From the NCBI GenBank assembly GCA_016713225.1, contig JADJPO010000001.1, positions 558,001 through 622,000 of the forward strand: a DNA stretch of 64,000 nucleotides. Reading direction: 5' to 3'. Of this stretch, positions 50,410-59,018 are shown one piece after another (position 1 is the stretch's first letter; every line of letters starts with the position of its first letter). The notes under the pieces are model-generated. The model was not told where the DNA came from. It saw nothing but the letters and a program-made list of their open reading frames with translations, and searched no databases. The stretch is from Kineosporiaceae bacterium (GTDB taxonomy: Bacteria > Actinomycetota > Actinomycetes > Actinomycetales > Kineosporiaceae). The translations under genes and the position numbers were made by a program.

Positions 50410-51429
50410 GTGGAGTCGCGGGTACGCGTGATGCGGGTCGGTCCGGGCGGCGTCCAGGATCATGAGGTCGACGAGCTCGAGGACCTGCTCGACCGGGTGA
50501 ACAGCGCCGACGCCGACCCCGAGACCTTCGTGTGGATCGACGTCCCGTTGCCGGATGAGGCCGCGGCCGAGATGCTGCGCCGGGTGTTCGGATGCCACGA
50601 ACTGGCCGTGCTCGACGTGACCCGTCGCAACCGTGTGCCGCGGGTGCACGTCTATGCCGACCACGTGTTCGTCATCTTGCACACACCCGAGTTGGGCAAG
50701 GCCGGCCACGTGCACTACATCGAACTCGATCAGTTCATCGGGGCGCGCTATCTGATCACCGTGCACGGTCCGCTCAACCCGGTGGTGCCCCTCGAGGTTG
50801 CTCAACGGGAGGTCGAGGCGGTGCGTCTGCGGATCGTGTCGGGCCGGTCGCGTCCGCGGACCCCTCACGAGCTCTCGTATGCGCTCACCTCGACCATCGC
50901 CCGGATGCAGGAGGGCTTCATCGAGCGGCTCACCGAGCAGGTATGGCGCCTCGAGCAGGAGGTGACCTGGCGGCAGCGCAAGGATGCAGAGGTCTTCCTC
51001 GAGGAACTGTTCCAGGTGCGTCACGGACTGGTCGCCGTGGCCACCATGACCGGGTTGGGCGCCGAGATCTACGGCCGGATCGTGGCCCTGGGACGCTCCG
51101 GGCACCGGCCGGGGGGCGAGCGGCTGGACGAGGACATCGTTGATCAGTTCGAGCGGCTGCAGCGCCTGGCCACCGGTCAGCGCGAGTACCTGCAGGGCGT
51201 GATCGACCACTACCGCACTCGGACGGACACCCAGATGTCCATCGCGGCCGAACGGCTGGCCGTCATCGCCGTGGTCACCCTGCCGATCACGGCGCTGTCG
51301 TCGGTGTTGGGCATGAACCTGATCGTCAACCAGGCCACGCGACCAGTCGGGCTGATCGCCGTCCTCGCGGTGATGGCGGTCGGCTCCGGTGTGCTCCTGA
51401 CCTGGGCCAAACGCCGCGGCTGGTGGTAG
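50410..51429 (+). CDS. corA: CorA-family divalent metal ion transporter
   Basis: 339 residues. A long cytoplasmic N-terminal domain (about 1-265) with the coiled helix GFIERLTEQVWRLEQEVTWR. Two C-terminal membrane helices follow: LAVIAVVTLPITALSSVLGM, with the signature GMN (in SVLGMNLIVN) after the first helix, and PVGLIAVLAVMAVGSGVLL. The GMN loop is the selectivity filter of Mg2+/Co2+ CorA channels. GTG at 50410 with GGGAGG upstream. Isolated gene flanked by palindromic elements; no link to neighbours is evident. Confidence 0.88.
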   Translation: MESRVRVMRVGPGGVQDHEVDELEDLLDRVNSADADPETFVWIDVPLPDEAAAEMLRRVFGCHELAVLDVTRRNRVPRVHVYADHVFVILHTPELGKAGHVHYIELDQFIGARYLITVHGPLNPVVPLEVAQREVEAVRLRIVSGRSRPRTPHELSYALTSTIARMQEGFIERLTEQVWRLEQEVTWRQRKDAEVFLEELFQVRHGLVAVATMTGLGAEIYGRIVALGRSGHRPGGERLDEDIVDQFERLQRLATGQREYLQGVIDHYRTRTDTQMSIAAERLAVIAVVTLPITALSSVLGMNLIVNQATRPVGLIAVLAVMAVGSGVLLTWAKRRGWW

Positions 51430-51463
51430 CCCCGGCTCCACCCACCAACCCCATCCCAACCCG

Positions 51464-51552
51464 CCCATGCTCCGCGGGTGACTGACCATGCTCCGCAGGG
51501 GCACCGATCCGCCAGCCCATCGGCCGAAGCGTGCTCTCCCGCGGAGCATGAG
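51464..51552. repeat. About 90-bp palindromic element, copy 2
   Basis: 89 bp, from CCCATGCTCCGCGG to CCGCGGAGCATGAG. Shares the GGTGACTG-NNN-ATGCTCCG arrangement at its left end with copy 1. Confidence 0.7.
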
Positions 51553-51790
51553 TGCGAGAAGCGTCCGACTCGTGCGAGGGGTCCTCGACGCCCGACGGCG
51601 TGGACGGCGCGCGGCGTCGTCCGCGGGATGAGCCGGGCGCCCCACGCCCCACGGCCTTCATGATCACTCTGAGATCGCGGTGTCCACCGCGACAGCCGGG
51701 GCGGACTGCGACAAGGCGGTGATCATGGCGGTCTGGCGGGCGGTTCTGCGCGGTGTTCCCGCGGTCTCGAGGTGGATGCACACCCAGCGG

Positions 51791-51880
51791 CTCATGCTCC
51801 GCAGCTGACCGGGATGATCCGCCGAACGCCCCGATTCCGGTGCACCGGCGGAGCATGACGGGGCACCCGCGGAGCATGAG
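51791..51880. repeat. About 90-bp palindromic element, copy 3
   Basis: 90 bp, from CTCATGCTCCGCAG to CCGCGGAGCATGAG, with an extra reverse copy CGGCGGAGCATGAC at 51846-51859. Centre diverged from copies 1 and 2. Confidence 0.65.
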
Positions 51881-51903
51881 CAGGTTTCTGGGTGGGGGTG
51901 CGG

Positions 51904-52704
51904 TCACCAGGCGCGGGGGTTGGTGAGCCAGGAGTGGGTGGGGACGGCGCCGCGCAGGTCGGCGGTGTGGGCCAACATGGCCGGGGGCGTGGTAAGGGGT
52001 TGCTCCGCGGCGATGGTCAGCAGGAACACCCCGTCGCGACGCCACCAGCCGGTGAACACCCGGCCGGACGGCGTGTGGCGGACCTCGAGCGGTGACCACC
52101 CGTCGTCCCGGGCCGGGGTGGCGGTATAGCCCTCCAGCAGACTCACCTCGACGGTGCGGGTGTCGGCGCGCAGACCGGTGCGCAGCACCTTGAGTGCGGC
52201 CTCCTTGGCCGACCAGAACAGGTTCGCCGCGCCGTCCTGATCGCCTCGGGTCGGCAGCGCCCGGACGGCGTCCCGCTCGGGCGCCGTGAGGTAGTCCTCG
52301 ACGAAGCCGTCGCTGCGGGGCTCGACGATCTCGAGGTCGATCCCGATGGCATCCAGCCGGTCGCCGGCACTGGCCGAACCCACCATGGCGACCGCCCATC
52401 CGGCTCGGTCGCTGATCGAGATATCACAGCCCAGCGGCACCCCGTCCACCTGCACGAAGGGGGCGCCGGTGGGGTGATTGCCCACCAGGATCCGAGCGAA
52501 GGAGTCGGTGGCGAGCCCGTGGTCACCGCTACCGTCGTGCCACCCCACGGTGCTGGCCACCGCCCACTTGGCCGTCCACCGGCGCAGCAGGTACTCGGTG
52601 CGGCGCTTGGTGAAACGCAACATGTCCAGCCGCGCCCGTTCGGCCGGCACCAGCCAGTCCAGCTCGGAGGGCATCTCGTGCTCGCCGCGCGCCAGCCATC
52701 GCAT
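51904..52704 (-). CDS. Sfp-type 4'-phosphopantetheinyl transferase
   Basis: Transfers phosphopantetheine from CoA to carrier proteins. 266 residues. Core motifs: AIGIDLEIVEPRSDGFVEDY (Mg-binding Asp/Glu) and FWSAKEAALKVLRTGLRADT (the WxxKEAxxK motif). The N-terminal half carries the FTKRRTEYLLRRW helix typical of the family. Upstream ATG 52704 chosen; ATG 52674 is possible. It is the only PPTase in the window and lies 2 kb from the six-ACP synthase, making it the natural candidate to activate, or fail to activate, those Thr-type ACPs. Confidence 0.93.
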   Translation of the reverse strand: MRWLARGEHEMPSELDWLVPAERARLDMLRFTKRRTEYLLRRWTAKWAVASTVGWHDGSGDHGLATDSFARILVGNHPTGAPFVQVDGVPLGCDISISDRAGWAVAMVGSASAGDRLDAIGIDLEIVEPRSDGFVEDYLTAPERDAVRALPTRGDQDGAANLFWSAKEAALKVLRTGLRADTRTVEVSLLEGYTATPARDDGWSPLEVRHTPSGRVFTGWWRRDGVFLLTIAAEQPLTTPPAMLAHTADLRGAVPTHSWLTNPRAW

Positions 52705-52759
52705 GCCCTCAGCATGACGGGTGAGTGCTCGGCGGTGATGGGGCGAGGGTCACCCGGAT

Positions 52760-52790
52760 GGCTCAAGGCCCACCCCCTCGGCGCCGATAG
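52760..52790 (+). promoter_or_regulatory. sigma28 promoter of the surface-polymer cluster (probably leaderless)
   Basis: GGCTCA (52760-52765), 17-bp spacer, GCCGATAG (52783-52790). The next gene's ATG begins at 52798, where transcription would start, so the mRNA is predicted to be leaderless. No Shine-Dalgarno can fit in the 7-bp gap. Confidence 0.82.
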
Positions 52791-52797
52791 AGGCGCC

Positions 52798-54495
52798 ATG
52801 ACCTCTGCCTCGCTGCGCCCTCGCGTGGTCGTCTGCCTGCCGGCGGACGATCCGGCTCGTGGCCGCACGGTGCTGGCCGGTGCGCTCTGTCTGTTCGGCA
52901 GCGGCGTCGAGGTGGCGCTCTGTCTGGCCGGGGTCGACCGGCCGACCGAGCAGCATGCCGATGCCGTGTTGGCTCTCTGCCGTGACCTGGCCCCCGGCGA
53001 CGGCGCTCTGCCCGACATCGTCCTGCTGGGCGAGACCGAGCTGCGTGCCGCCGAGCACCTGCTGATGGTCGAGGCCACCGATGACCCGCGCCAGGGCGCG
53101 CGGGCGATCGCCCTGATGTCCCTGGCCGCCGAGCGGCTGTGGGATGGCGCGCCCCGGAAGGTCACTGATCAGGACGCCGAGCGCGCTGCCGTCGGCGGCG
53201 CGTTGCGCGCCACGGTGGCCCACATGACGGCGAAGCGGGACGCCGTGCGACGGGTCGACGTGCCGCCCCTGGTCGTCGCCCTGGTGCAGGTGCAGAGCAC
53301 CTGGCCGTCCATCGCCGAGGTCTGCAGCCGGCTCGTGGTGCGAGCCGAGGCCGGTGAGATCGACTTCGAGATCGTCGCGTTCGACAGCGAGCACGACCCG
53401 CGCCCGATCAGTACGGCGGATTTCGTGCGCAGCCAGGGATTCGCACCGCGTGACCTGGCCTGGTTCACCGCCCAGGTGGACGACGAGCGCTCGGCTCTCG
53501 CGCTGGTGCTCACCGACAGCCCGTGGGACGGCCTGCGACCCGAGGCCACACACGCACTGCACCTGGCCGAACGCGGTGTGCGGCTGGCCTATCTGCCCTA
53601 CGGAAACAACGTCGGCGGTGGCGCCAAGATGATGGCGATGGCCTACGACCTGCCGCTGCATCGACTGGCCTGGAGGGCGTTCGCCCGATCGCAGACCCAG
53701 CTCGGGTTGTGGCGCACCCACTGTTCGGTCGGCGCGGATCACGTCCGGGTGGTCGGTCTGCCCAAGCTCGACCGCATGCTCGCCCTGGCTGATGGCGATG
53801 CGGACCCCGGCTCGCCGAACGTCAACCGCCGTGGCGCCGGGCACCCGGTACGTGAACTGGCCGGCGATCGTCCGGTGGTGCTGTGGAACCCTCACTTCAC
53901 GCTCGGGCCGGATGGGTGGTCGACTCTCGATCGCTACCTGGGTCCGCTGACCGATTGGGCTGCAACGCATCCCGGTGTGGTGCTGATGATCAGGCCACAC
54001 TTCAGGCTGCTGCGCGACCTGCCGCTGCTGGGTGAGGCCGGACAGGCGCTGCTGGCGGCGCTGCACGCTGCGGCCGACACCCACCCGAACATCGTGCTGG
54101 ACACCGAGACCGACTACCTGCCGGCGTTCACCGTGGCCGACGCCATGATCAGCGACATCAGCTCGCTGATCACCGAGTGGCTGCCGACGCGCCGTCCGAT
54201 CTGCTATCTGCACCGGCTCGACGGCCCGGGGGCCAACGCGGACGCCGAGTACCTGTTCAGCCTGGACGTGGCGACATCGTGGGCGGGCGTTCGTGAGTTC
54301 CTCGACACGCTCGCCGCCGGCCACGACCCGGGACGCGACCGCCGAGACCTGGTGTTGTCCCGACACTTCGAGTGCCTCGACGGTCAGAGCAGTGCCCGCA
54401 TCGCGGCGGAACTCGTCGACGGCCTGCGGGCGGAGTTGGGTTCGATGCACGACAAGGCGCCGGACGCCGTGCCGGCCGGAATGGGGACGCGATGA
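52798..54495 (+). CDS. CDP-glycerol glycerophosphotransferase-like (TagF/TagB) protein
   Basis: 565 residues. The C-terminal GT-B-like half has features of poly(glycerophosphate) transferases: LWNPHFTLGPDGWSTLDRYL, GVVLMIRPHFRLLRDLPLLG and the family hallmark DAMISDISSLITEWLPTRRP with ICYLHRL. The N-terminal about 160 residues show no clear family. It probably transfers a polyol-phosphate or related unit onto a glycan. First gene of a four-gene overlapping operon behind the sigma28 promoter. An upstream in-frame extension exists, but the promoter position fixes the start at 52798. Confidence 0.78.
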   Translation: MTSASLRPRVVVCLPADDPARGRTVLAGALCLFGSGVEVALCLAGVDRPTEQHADAVLALCRDLAPGDGALPDIVLLGETELRAAEHLLMVEATDDPRQGARAIALMSLAAERLWDGAPRKVTDQDAERAAVGGALRATVAHMTAKRDAVRRVDVPPLVVALVQVQSTWPSIAEVCSRLVVRAEAGEIDFEIVAFDSEHDPRPISTADFVRSQGFAPRDLAWFTAQVDDERSALALVLTDSPWDGLRPEATHALHLAERGVRLAYLPYGNNVGGGAKMMAMAYDLPLHRLAWRAFARSQTQLGLWRTHCSVGADHVRVVGLPKLDRMLALADGDADPGSPNVNRRGAGHPVRELAGDRPVVLWNPHFTLGPDGWSTLDRYLGPLTDWAATHPGVVLMIRPHFRLLRDLPLLGEAGQALLAALHAAADTHPNIVLDTETDYLPAFTVADAMISDISSLITEWLPTRRPICYLHRLDGPGANADAEYLFSLDVATSWAGVREFLDTLAAGHDPGRDRRDLVLSRHFECLDGQSSARIAAELVDGLRAELGSMHDKAPDAVPAGMGTR

Positions 54496-55241
54496 CCGGT
54501 CAGAGCAGGGTCTATGGGCAGAACGTCGACATCGACCCGACGGCAGTGGCCGCCTTCTTCGCCGGCCGGGCACGGCGCGCCGCCTCGGCCGAGCCGCTCA
54601 CCAGCGTGTTGTACCAGGACGGCAACCCCGAACTGGCCCGGGCGCGCGACCAGTACGAGAAGCAGCTGATCCTGCCCGAACTCGCGCTGGGCGAGCAGGA
54701 TGCGGTGCTCGATGTCGGCTGTGGCATCGGCCGCTGGGCGCAACCGGTGCTGGACGCCGGGGCGCACTACTGCGGCACCGACTTCAGCGACGAGTTGTTG
54801 CACGTCGCCCGCACCCGCATCACCCACCCGAAGGCCCGATTCGTCACCTGCCCGGTCCAGGCCCTGAACCTCGAAACCCTCGACCAACCGGGCGGTTTCA
54901 GTCGAGTGATCATCGCCGGCGTCCTGATCTACCTCAACGACACCGACCTGTTGCGGGCGCTGACGGCAGTGGCGGCCTCGGCGGCCCCCCGGTGCTTGAT
55001 CTACCTGCGCGAGCCGGTGGCCACCGGCGCCCGGCTCACGCTCGACCAGCACTGGTCCAGCGACCTCGAACAGAGCTACAGCGCCGTCTATCGCCCTGAG
55101 GCCGAACTGAACTCGGCCTTCGGCCGCACCTTGCTGGCGGCCGGGTTCGCGCTCCGGATGGCGGCCGATCTCTACCCGGCCGACCTGAACAACCGGGCCG
55201 ACACCACGCAGCGCTACTACCTGCTCGAGCGTGGCCGGTGA
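54492..55241 (+). CDS. Class I SAM-dependent methyltransferase
   Basis: 249 residues. Motif I AVLDVGCGIGRWAQPVLDAG; acidic loop YCGTDFSDELLHVARTRI; motif IV region FSRVIIAGVLIYLND. The tail TTQRYYLLERG is common in sugar and small-molecule methyltransferases. ATG at 54492 overlaps the preceding stop (ATGA). Inference: it methylates the glycan made by this operon, as seen for flagellar sugars in other bacteria. Confidence 0.85.
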   Translation: MTGQSRVYGQNVDIDPTAVAAFFAGRARRAASAEPLTSVLYQDGNPELARARDQYEKQLILPELALGEQDAVLDVGCGIGRWAQPVLDAGAHYCGTDFSDELLHVARTRITHPKARFVTCPVQALNLETLDQPGGFSRVIIAGVLIYLNDTDLLRALTAVAASAAPRCLIYLREPVATGARLTLDQHWSSDLEQSYSAVYRPEAELNSAFGRTLLAAGFALRMAADLYPADLNNRADTTQRYYLLERGR

Positions 55242-55875
55242 ACGGGGCACCGCGGTGAGCCCGTCCGGACCGGCGAGCACGGCCTTCGCGTTCGATCTCG
55301 ATGGCACGCTGACCTGCGAGGAACTGCTGCCCGTCATCGCCGAGGAGCTCTCGCTCTCGCGTGAGATGGCCACCCTGACGCGGCTGACGCTCGACGGCAC
55401 CATCGATTTCGAGGATTCGTTCCGGCTGCGCTGCGCGATCCTGCGCGCCGTCCCGATCTCGCGGGTGCGCGACATCGTCGCCGAGGTGGCCCTGACCGAA
55501 GCGTTGGCCGACTTCATCAGCGCCCACGCCGAGGACTGCTACGTGGTCACCGGCAACCTCGACGTCTGGATCCGCCCGATCTTGGACCGGCTGGGCTGCC
55601 GGGCCTTCACGTCGGTGGGACGGGCCGAGGGCGACCATTTGCTGGGCGTCGACACCGTGTTGCGCAAGTCGACCGCTGTCGCCGAGCTGAACACCCGCTA
55701 CGACCGGGTGGTCGCCGTCGGCGACAGCGTGAACGACATCTCGATGTTCGAGCTGGCCGACATCGGGATCGCTTACGGCGGGGTGCACGATCCCGCCGAT
55801 GATCTGATCGAGGTCGCCGACTATGCGACCTACCGCGAGGAGGCCTTGTGTCGTCTGTTGAACACGCTGTCATAG
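55231..55875 (+). CDS. HAD-superfamily phosphatase (IB/SerB-like)
   Basis: 214 residues. HAD motif I AFDLDGTLTCEELLPVIAEE (DxDGT), motif II CYVVTGNLDVWI, motif III Lys in VLRKSTAV, motif IV VVAVGDSVNDISMFELADIG. The helical cap (about 35-90) is of the phosphoserine phosphatase type. GTG at 55231 overlaps the methyltransferase end; GTG 55255 is an alternative. A HAD phosphatase next to a nucleotidyltransferase often prepares or recycles phospho-polyol precursors. Confidence 0.85.
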   Translation: MAGERGTAVSPSGPASTAFAFDLDGTLTCEELLPVIAEELSLSREMATLTRLTLDGTIDFEDSFRLRCAILRAVPISRVRDIVAEVALTEALADFISAHAEDCYVVTGNLDVWIRPILDRLGCRAFTSVGRAEGDHLLGVDTVLRKSTAVAELNTRYDRVVAVGDSVNDISMFELADIGIAYGGVHDPADDLIEVADYATYREEALCRLLNTLS

Positions 55876-56630
55876 CGGCGGCCGGATTCGGCTCGCGGTT
55901 GGGCCGCGGTATGCCGAAGTGCCTGGTCGAGTTCCGTGGCCGGACCCTGCTGGACCGTCAGCTCGAGCTGCTGGCCGAGGTGCCCGACGTCCGAGTGGTG
56001 GTCGGCTTCCGCGAACGTGACGTGATCGCCCACGCGCGGGCGCTGCGTCCGGACGTCACCATCGTGCGCAATCCCGCCTACGCCAGCACCACCACGCTGA
56101 CCAGCTACGCCCTCGGTGTGCGGTATCTGCGGTGGCCGGCGCTGGTGATGGATGCCGACATCGTCTTCGAGCCGGACAGCTTCGCCGCCTTCCTGGACGC
56201 CGCGGCGCAGGCGATGGCCCACCAGCCCTCGCCCGCCCTGTGTCCGCCGTTGATCGGCTACACCGATGCGAAGACCGAGGACGCCGTGTACGTCACCGTG
56301 GACGGCGCCGGGAGCGAGGCCATGATCACCGGCTTCGCCCGGCAGGTGGCGACCCCCCACGAGTGGGCCAACATCGCCCTGCTGCCGCCCGGATACTGCG
56401 AGACGGGGACCGGAGCGGTCTACGAGCGACTGAGCGGTGACCTGCCGCTGCCGGCGGCCTACGTGGACAGCTACGAGATCGATCGTCCCGGTGATCTGGA
56501 CGTCGCACACGCCCGGTTCACCGGACCGGCGGTCGCGGCCGAACCGCCCTCGGCGCTCCCCCCACTCGTGCCCGGCCAGCGGCGCCGTCAGCCCCTGACG
56601 TCCGCCACCGGAAGGCCGTTCTCGAGGTAG
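55848..56630 (+). CDS. Nucleotidyltransferase (LicC/sugar-phosphate cytidylyltransferase-like)
   Basis: 260 residues. N-terminal pyrophosphorylase signature AVIAAAGFGSRLGRGMPKCL; VVVGFRERDVI; NPAYASTTTLTSYALGVRYL; Mg-binding Asp pair in ALVMDADIVFEP. This resembles LicC and related choline- or polyol-phosphate cytidylyltransferases; the exact substrate is unknown. It would supply the activated donor for the TagF-like enzyme. GTG start at 55848 behind a strong GAGGAGG, overlapping the HAD gene. The last 43 bp overlap the convergent Nudix gene. Confidence 0.82.
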   Translation: MSSVEHAVIAAAGFGSRLGRGMPKCLVEFRGRTLLDRQLELLAEVPDVRVVVGFRERDVIAHARALRPDVTIVRNPAYASTTTLTSYALGVRYLRWPALVMDADIVFEPDSFAAFLDAAAQAMAHQPSPALCPPLIGYTDAKTEDAVYVTVDGAGSEAMITGFARQVATPHEWANIALLPPGYCETGTGAVYERLSGDLPLPAAYVDSYEIDRPGDLDVAHARFTGPAVAAEPPSALPPLVPGQRRRQPLTSATGRPFSR

Positions 56631-57073
56631 CAGCAGCACTCGGCGGTCAGCGCCGAGGCGACCCGGCGGGCCACAGCGGGTCGCAGCAGGACGGTCGCCT
56701 CGGCCGGAGTGGCGAACCGGTGGCCCAGGATCTCCTCCTCGCACAGCGTGATGCCCGCCAGCGTGGCGTCGTCCAGGACGCCGCAGTCGAACAGCAGCCG
56801 CAGCTGCAGCGGCCGGTTCGGCCTGGCCGGTCGGGTGTCGACGGCCGCGAGGCGTCCGCGGGTCACGGTGAGTCCGCACTCCTCGAACACCTCGCGCCGG
56901 CAGGCCTCCCATGGGGTTTCGCCGGTCGGTTCCATGACGCCCCCGGGGATGGTCCACCCCTTCTTGTAGCTGGGGTCGACGATCAGCAATCGCCCGACAC
57001 CGTCGAAGATCATCGCGCCGGCGCTCACCGGGATCCCCCGCGGTAGGTCGGTCGGGGCGGTCGGTTCGCTCAC
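56588..57073 (-). CDS. Nudix hydrolase
   Basis: 161 residues. Nudix box GGVMEPTGETPWEACRREVF-EECGL, with one extra residue before the first Glu compared with the G-x5-E-x7-REU consensus; the metal-binding REVFEE core is intact. The PSYKKGWTIPGG strand before it is typical. Substrate not predictable. Tail-to-tail overlap of 43 bp with the nucleotidyltransferase gene. Confidence 0.88.
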   Translation of the reverse strand: MSEPTAPTDLPRGIPVSAGAMIFDGVGRLLIVDPSYKKGWTIPGGVMEPTGETPWEACRREVFEECGLTVTRGRLAAVDTRPARPNRPLQLRLLFDCGVLDDATLAGITLCEEEILGHRFATPAEATVLLRPAVARRVASALTAECCCYLENGLPVADVRG

Positions 57074-57428
57074 CGAATCAGCGTAGGTGGTGCCTTGCCC
57101 GCTCCGTCAGGAACGTACGGCCTACCGATCGATCGCACCAGAATCGTCCGAATCGGCCACGAGGGGCCTCGGTGGGCGGTCCGGGGGAGGTTGTGACGAA
57201 TCCGGTGCGATCGACGCGGCGCTCCGGGCAGCGCGTCCGGCTGGTGAAGATCACGGTGAGCGATTCGTGCGCCACACGAGATCACGGTGAAGACGGCGTG
57301 TGCTCAGGGGTGACGACTCCCCGCAACGTGATCTTCAACGTGCTCGAGGGCGCGCGTCCCGCCGTGGTCCGGGGGCGCGACTTCTCGCTCACCAGGCCGG
57401 TTCGCGTCGGTGCCGCTAGCGTCCTGAC
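57074..57428. promoter_or_regulatory. Divergent intergenic region Nudix / type III PKS
   Basis: 355 bp. Contains GAAGATCACG (57246-57255) with its exact reverse complement at 57327-57336 and another GATCACGGTGA near 57280, so a large stem or multiple operator sites are possible. No convincing -10/-35 pair or sigma28 box was found. Confidence 0.4.
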
Positions 57429-58502
57429 ATGTCCACCATTGCCGCGGTTCGCGGCGTTCTCCCGGGTCATCGCCAGTCACAGGACGAGATCACCGACGCG
57501 TTGGCCGGTGGTGTGCTCGGTTCGCGCGGTGGGACGGCCGACGAGCGGGTGCTGCGAGCGCTGCACGCCTCCTGCGGTGTCCGGACCCGGCACCTCGTGC
57601 TGCCGCTGGAGCGGTACGCGACGCTGAGCGGGTTCGGCGAGGCCAACGACGCCTTCATCGCGGCGGGCGTCGACCTCGGCGACCGGGCGATCACCGAGGC
57701 CTTGGCGGCCGCCGGGCTGGAGCCGCGCGACGTCGATCTGATCGTCTCGACCACGGTCACCGGGCTGGCCGTACCCACCCTGGACGCCCGGCTGGTCGGC
57801 CGGCTGGGCCTGCGGGACGACGTCAAGCGGCTGCCGCTGTTCGGTCTGGGCTGCGTCGCCGGAGTGGCCGGCGTGGCTCGGGTGCACGACTACCTGGTGG
57901 GCCACCCGGACGACGTGGCCGTGCTGCTGGCGGTCGAGCTGTGCTCGCTGACCATCCAGCGGGACGACGTGTCGCCCGCGAACCTGGTGGCCAGCGGCCT
58001 GTTCGGGGACGGCGCGGCGGCCGTGGTCATGCTGGGCGCCGACCGCGCGCGACGGCTCGGGCTGACCGGGCCGCGGGTGCGGGCCACGACGAGCCGGATG
58101 TACCCCGACTCCGAACGGGTCATGGGGTGGGACATCGGCGGTTCGGGGTTTCGGATCGTGCTGGCGCCCACGGTGCCCGACATGGTGCGCCGCTACCTGC
58201 GCGAGGACGTCGAGAGCTTCCTCGGCCGGTCGGACCTCGAGCTCTCTCACATCGATCCCTGGGTCTGCCACCCGGGTGGGCCGAAGGTGATCGAGGCGAT
58301 CCGAGAGAGCCTCGACCTGAAGGACGATGACCTCGACCTGACCACGGCGAGCCTGGCCGCGGTGGGCAATCTGTCGTCGGCGTCCGTGCTGAACGTGCTG
58401 GCCGATACGGTGGCCCTCGGCCGGTTCACACCGGGCACGCCAGGACTGATGATGGCGCTCGGACCGGGCTTCTGCTCCGAACTCGTCCTGTTGGAGGGAT
58501 GA
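57429..58502 (+). CDS. Type III polyketide synthase
   Basis: 357 residues. Catalytic Cys in LFGLGCVAGVAGVARVHDYL, His in WVCHPGGPKVIEAI, Asn in LAAVGNLSSASVLNVLADT: the chalcone/stilbene synthase triad. GPGFCSELVLLEG is the family end. Bacterial relatives (SrsA, ArsB/C, PKS11/18) make alkylresorcinols or alkylpyrones from long-chain acyl-CoA. The next two genes match the SrsB/SrsC tailoring set, supporting a phenolic-lipid or alkyl-quinone product. Confidence 0.93.
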   Translation: MSTIAAVRGVLPGHRQSQDEITDALAGGVLGSRGGTADERVLRALHASCGVRTRHLVLPLERYATLSGFGEANDAFIAAGVDLGDRAITEALAAAGLEPRDVDLIVSTTVTGLAVPTLDARLVGRLGLRDDVKRLPLFGLGCVAGVAGVARVHDYLVGHPDDVAVLLAVELCSLTIQRDDVSPANLVASGLFGDGAAAVVMLGADRARRLGLTGPRVRATTSRMYPDSERVMGWDIGGSGFRIVLAPTVPDMVRRYLREDVESFLGRSDLELSHIDPWVCHPGGPKVIEAIRESLDLKDDDLDLTTASLAAVGNLSSASVLNVLADTVALGRFTPGTPGLMMALGPGFCSELVLLEG

Positions 58503-58508
58503 CCGACC

Positions 58509-59018
58509 ATGAGTGTGGTGGCCTACGTCGGTCTGGTGGCGGTGGTCGCCCTGATCCGGGCGCTCGAGCTCGGGGTCGCCAAGCGCAACCTGCTCTGGGC
58601 CCGACGCCGCGGCGGGGTCGAGACCGGCGCCGAGCACTATCCGATCATGGTGTTGCTGCATGCAGCCTTCCTCGTCGGGTGCATCGTCGAGGTGTCGGCG
58701 CTCGACCGGCCGTTCTACCTGGCGCTGGGCTGGCCCATGCTGGTGCTGTTGATCTGCGCCCACATCCTGCGCTGGTGGTGCATCCGGACCCTGGGGCCGC
58801 AGTGGAACACCCGGGTGATCCGGGTGCCCGGCCAGCCGGTGATCACCGATGGGCCGTACCGCTGGCTGCGTCACCCCAACTACGCCGCAGTGGTGCTCGA
58901 GGGCATCGCCCTGCCGTTGGTGCACTCGGCCTGGATCACCGCGCTGGTGTTCACCGTGGCCAATGCCGCGTTGCTGCGCGTGCGTCTGCAGGTGGAGAAC
59001 GCCGCGTTGACGGGATGA
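58509..59018 (+). CDS. ICMT-type membrane methyltransferase
   Basis: 169 residues with about four membrane helices (VAYVGLVAVVALIRALELGV; LGWPMLVLLICAHILRWWCI; ALVFTVANAALL). The isoprenylcysteine carboxyl methyltransferase C-terminal signature is GPYRWLRHPNYAAVVLEGIA. In type III PKS operons such proteins (SrsB) O-methylate the alkylresorcinol. 6 bp after the PKS, overlapping the next gene by ATGA. Confidence 0.9.
   Translation: MSVVAYVGLVAVVALIRALELGVAKRNLLWARRRGGVETGAEHYPIMVLLHAAFLVGCIVEVSALDRPFYLALGWPMLVLLICAHILRWWCIRTLGPQWNTRVIRVPGQPVITDGPYRWLRHPNYAAVVLEGIALPLVHSAWITALVFTVANAALLRVRLQVENAALTG

Larger units (their letters stand above)
51430..51903. other. Intergenic region with palindromic elements
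   Basis: 474 bp between convergent corA and the phosphopantetheinyl transferase. Contains two palindromic elements (51464-51552 and 51791-51880) and two GATCAC/GTGATC-type short palindromes near 51660 and 51717. No plausible gene on either strand: open frames here lack coding-like codon pattern and start signals. Confidence 0.6.

Noticed and set aside
57391..57420. CTCA and GCCGCTAG before the type III PKS gene, resembling a sigma28 promoter
   Set aside because: The spacing is about 20 bp and the -10 box mismatches at key positions, unlike the four consistent sites.
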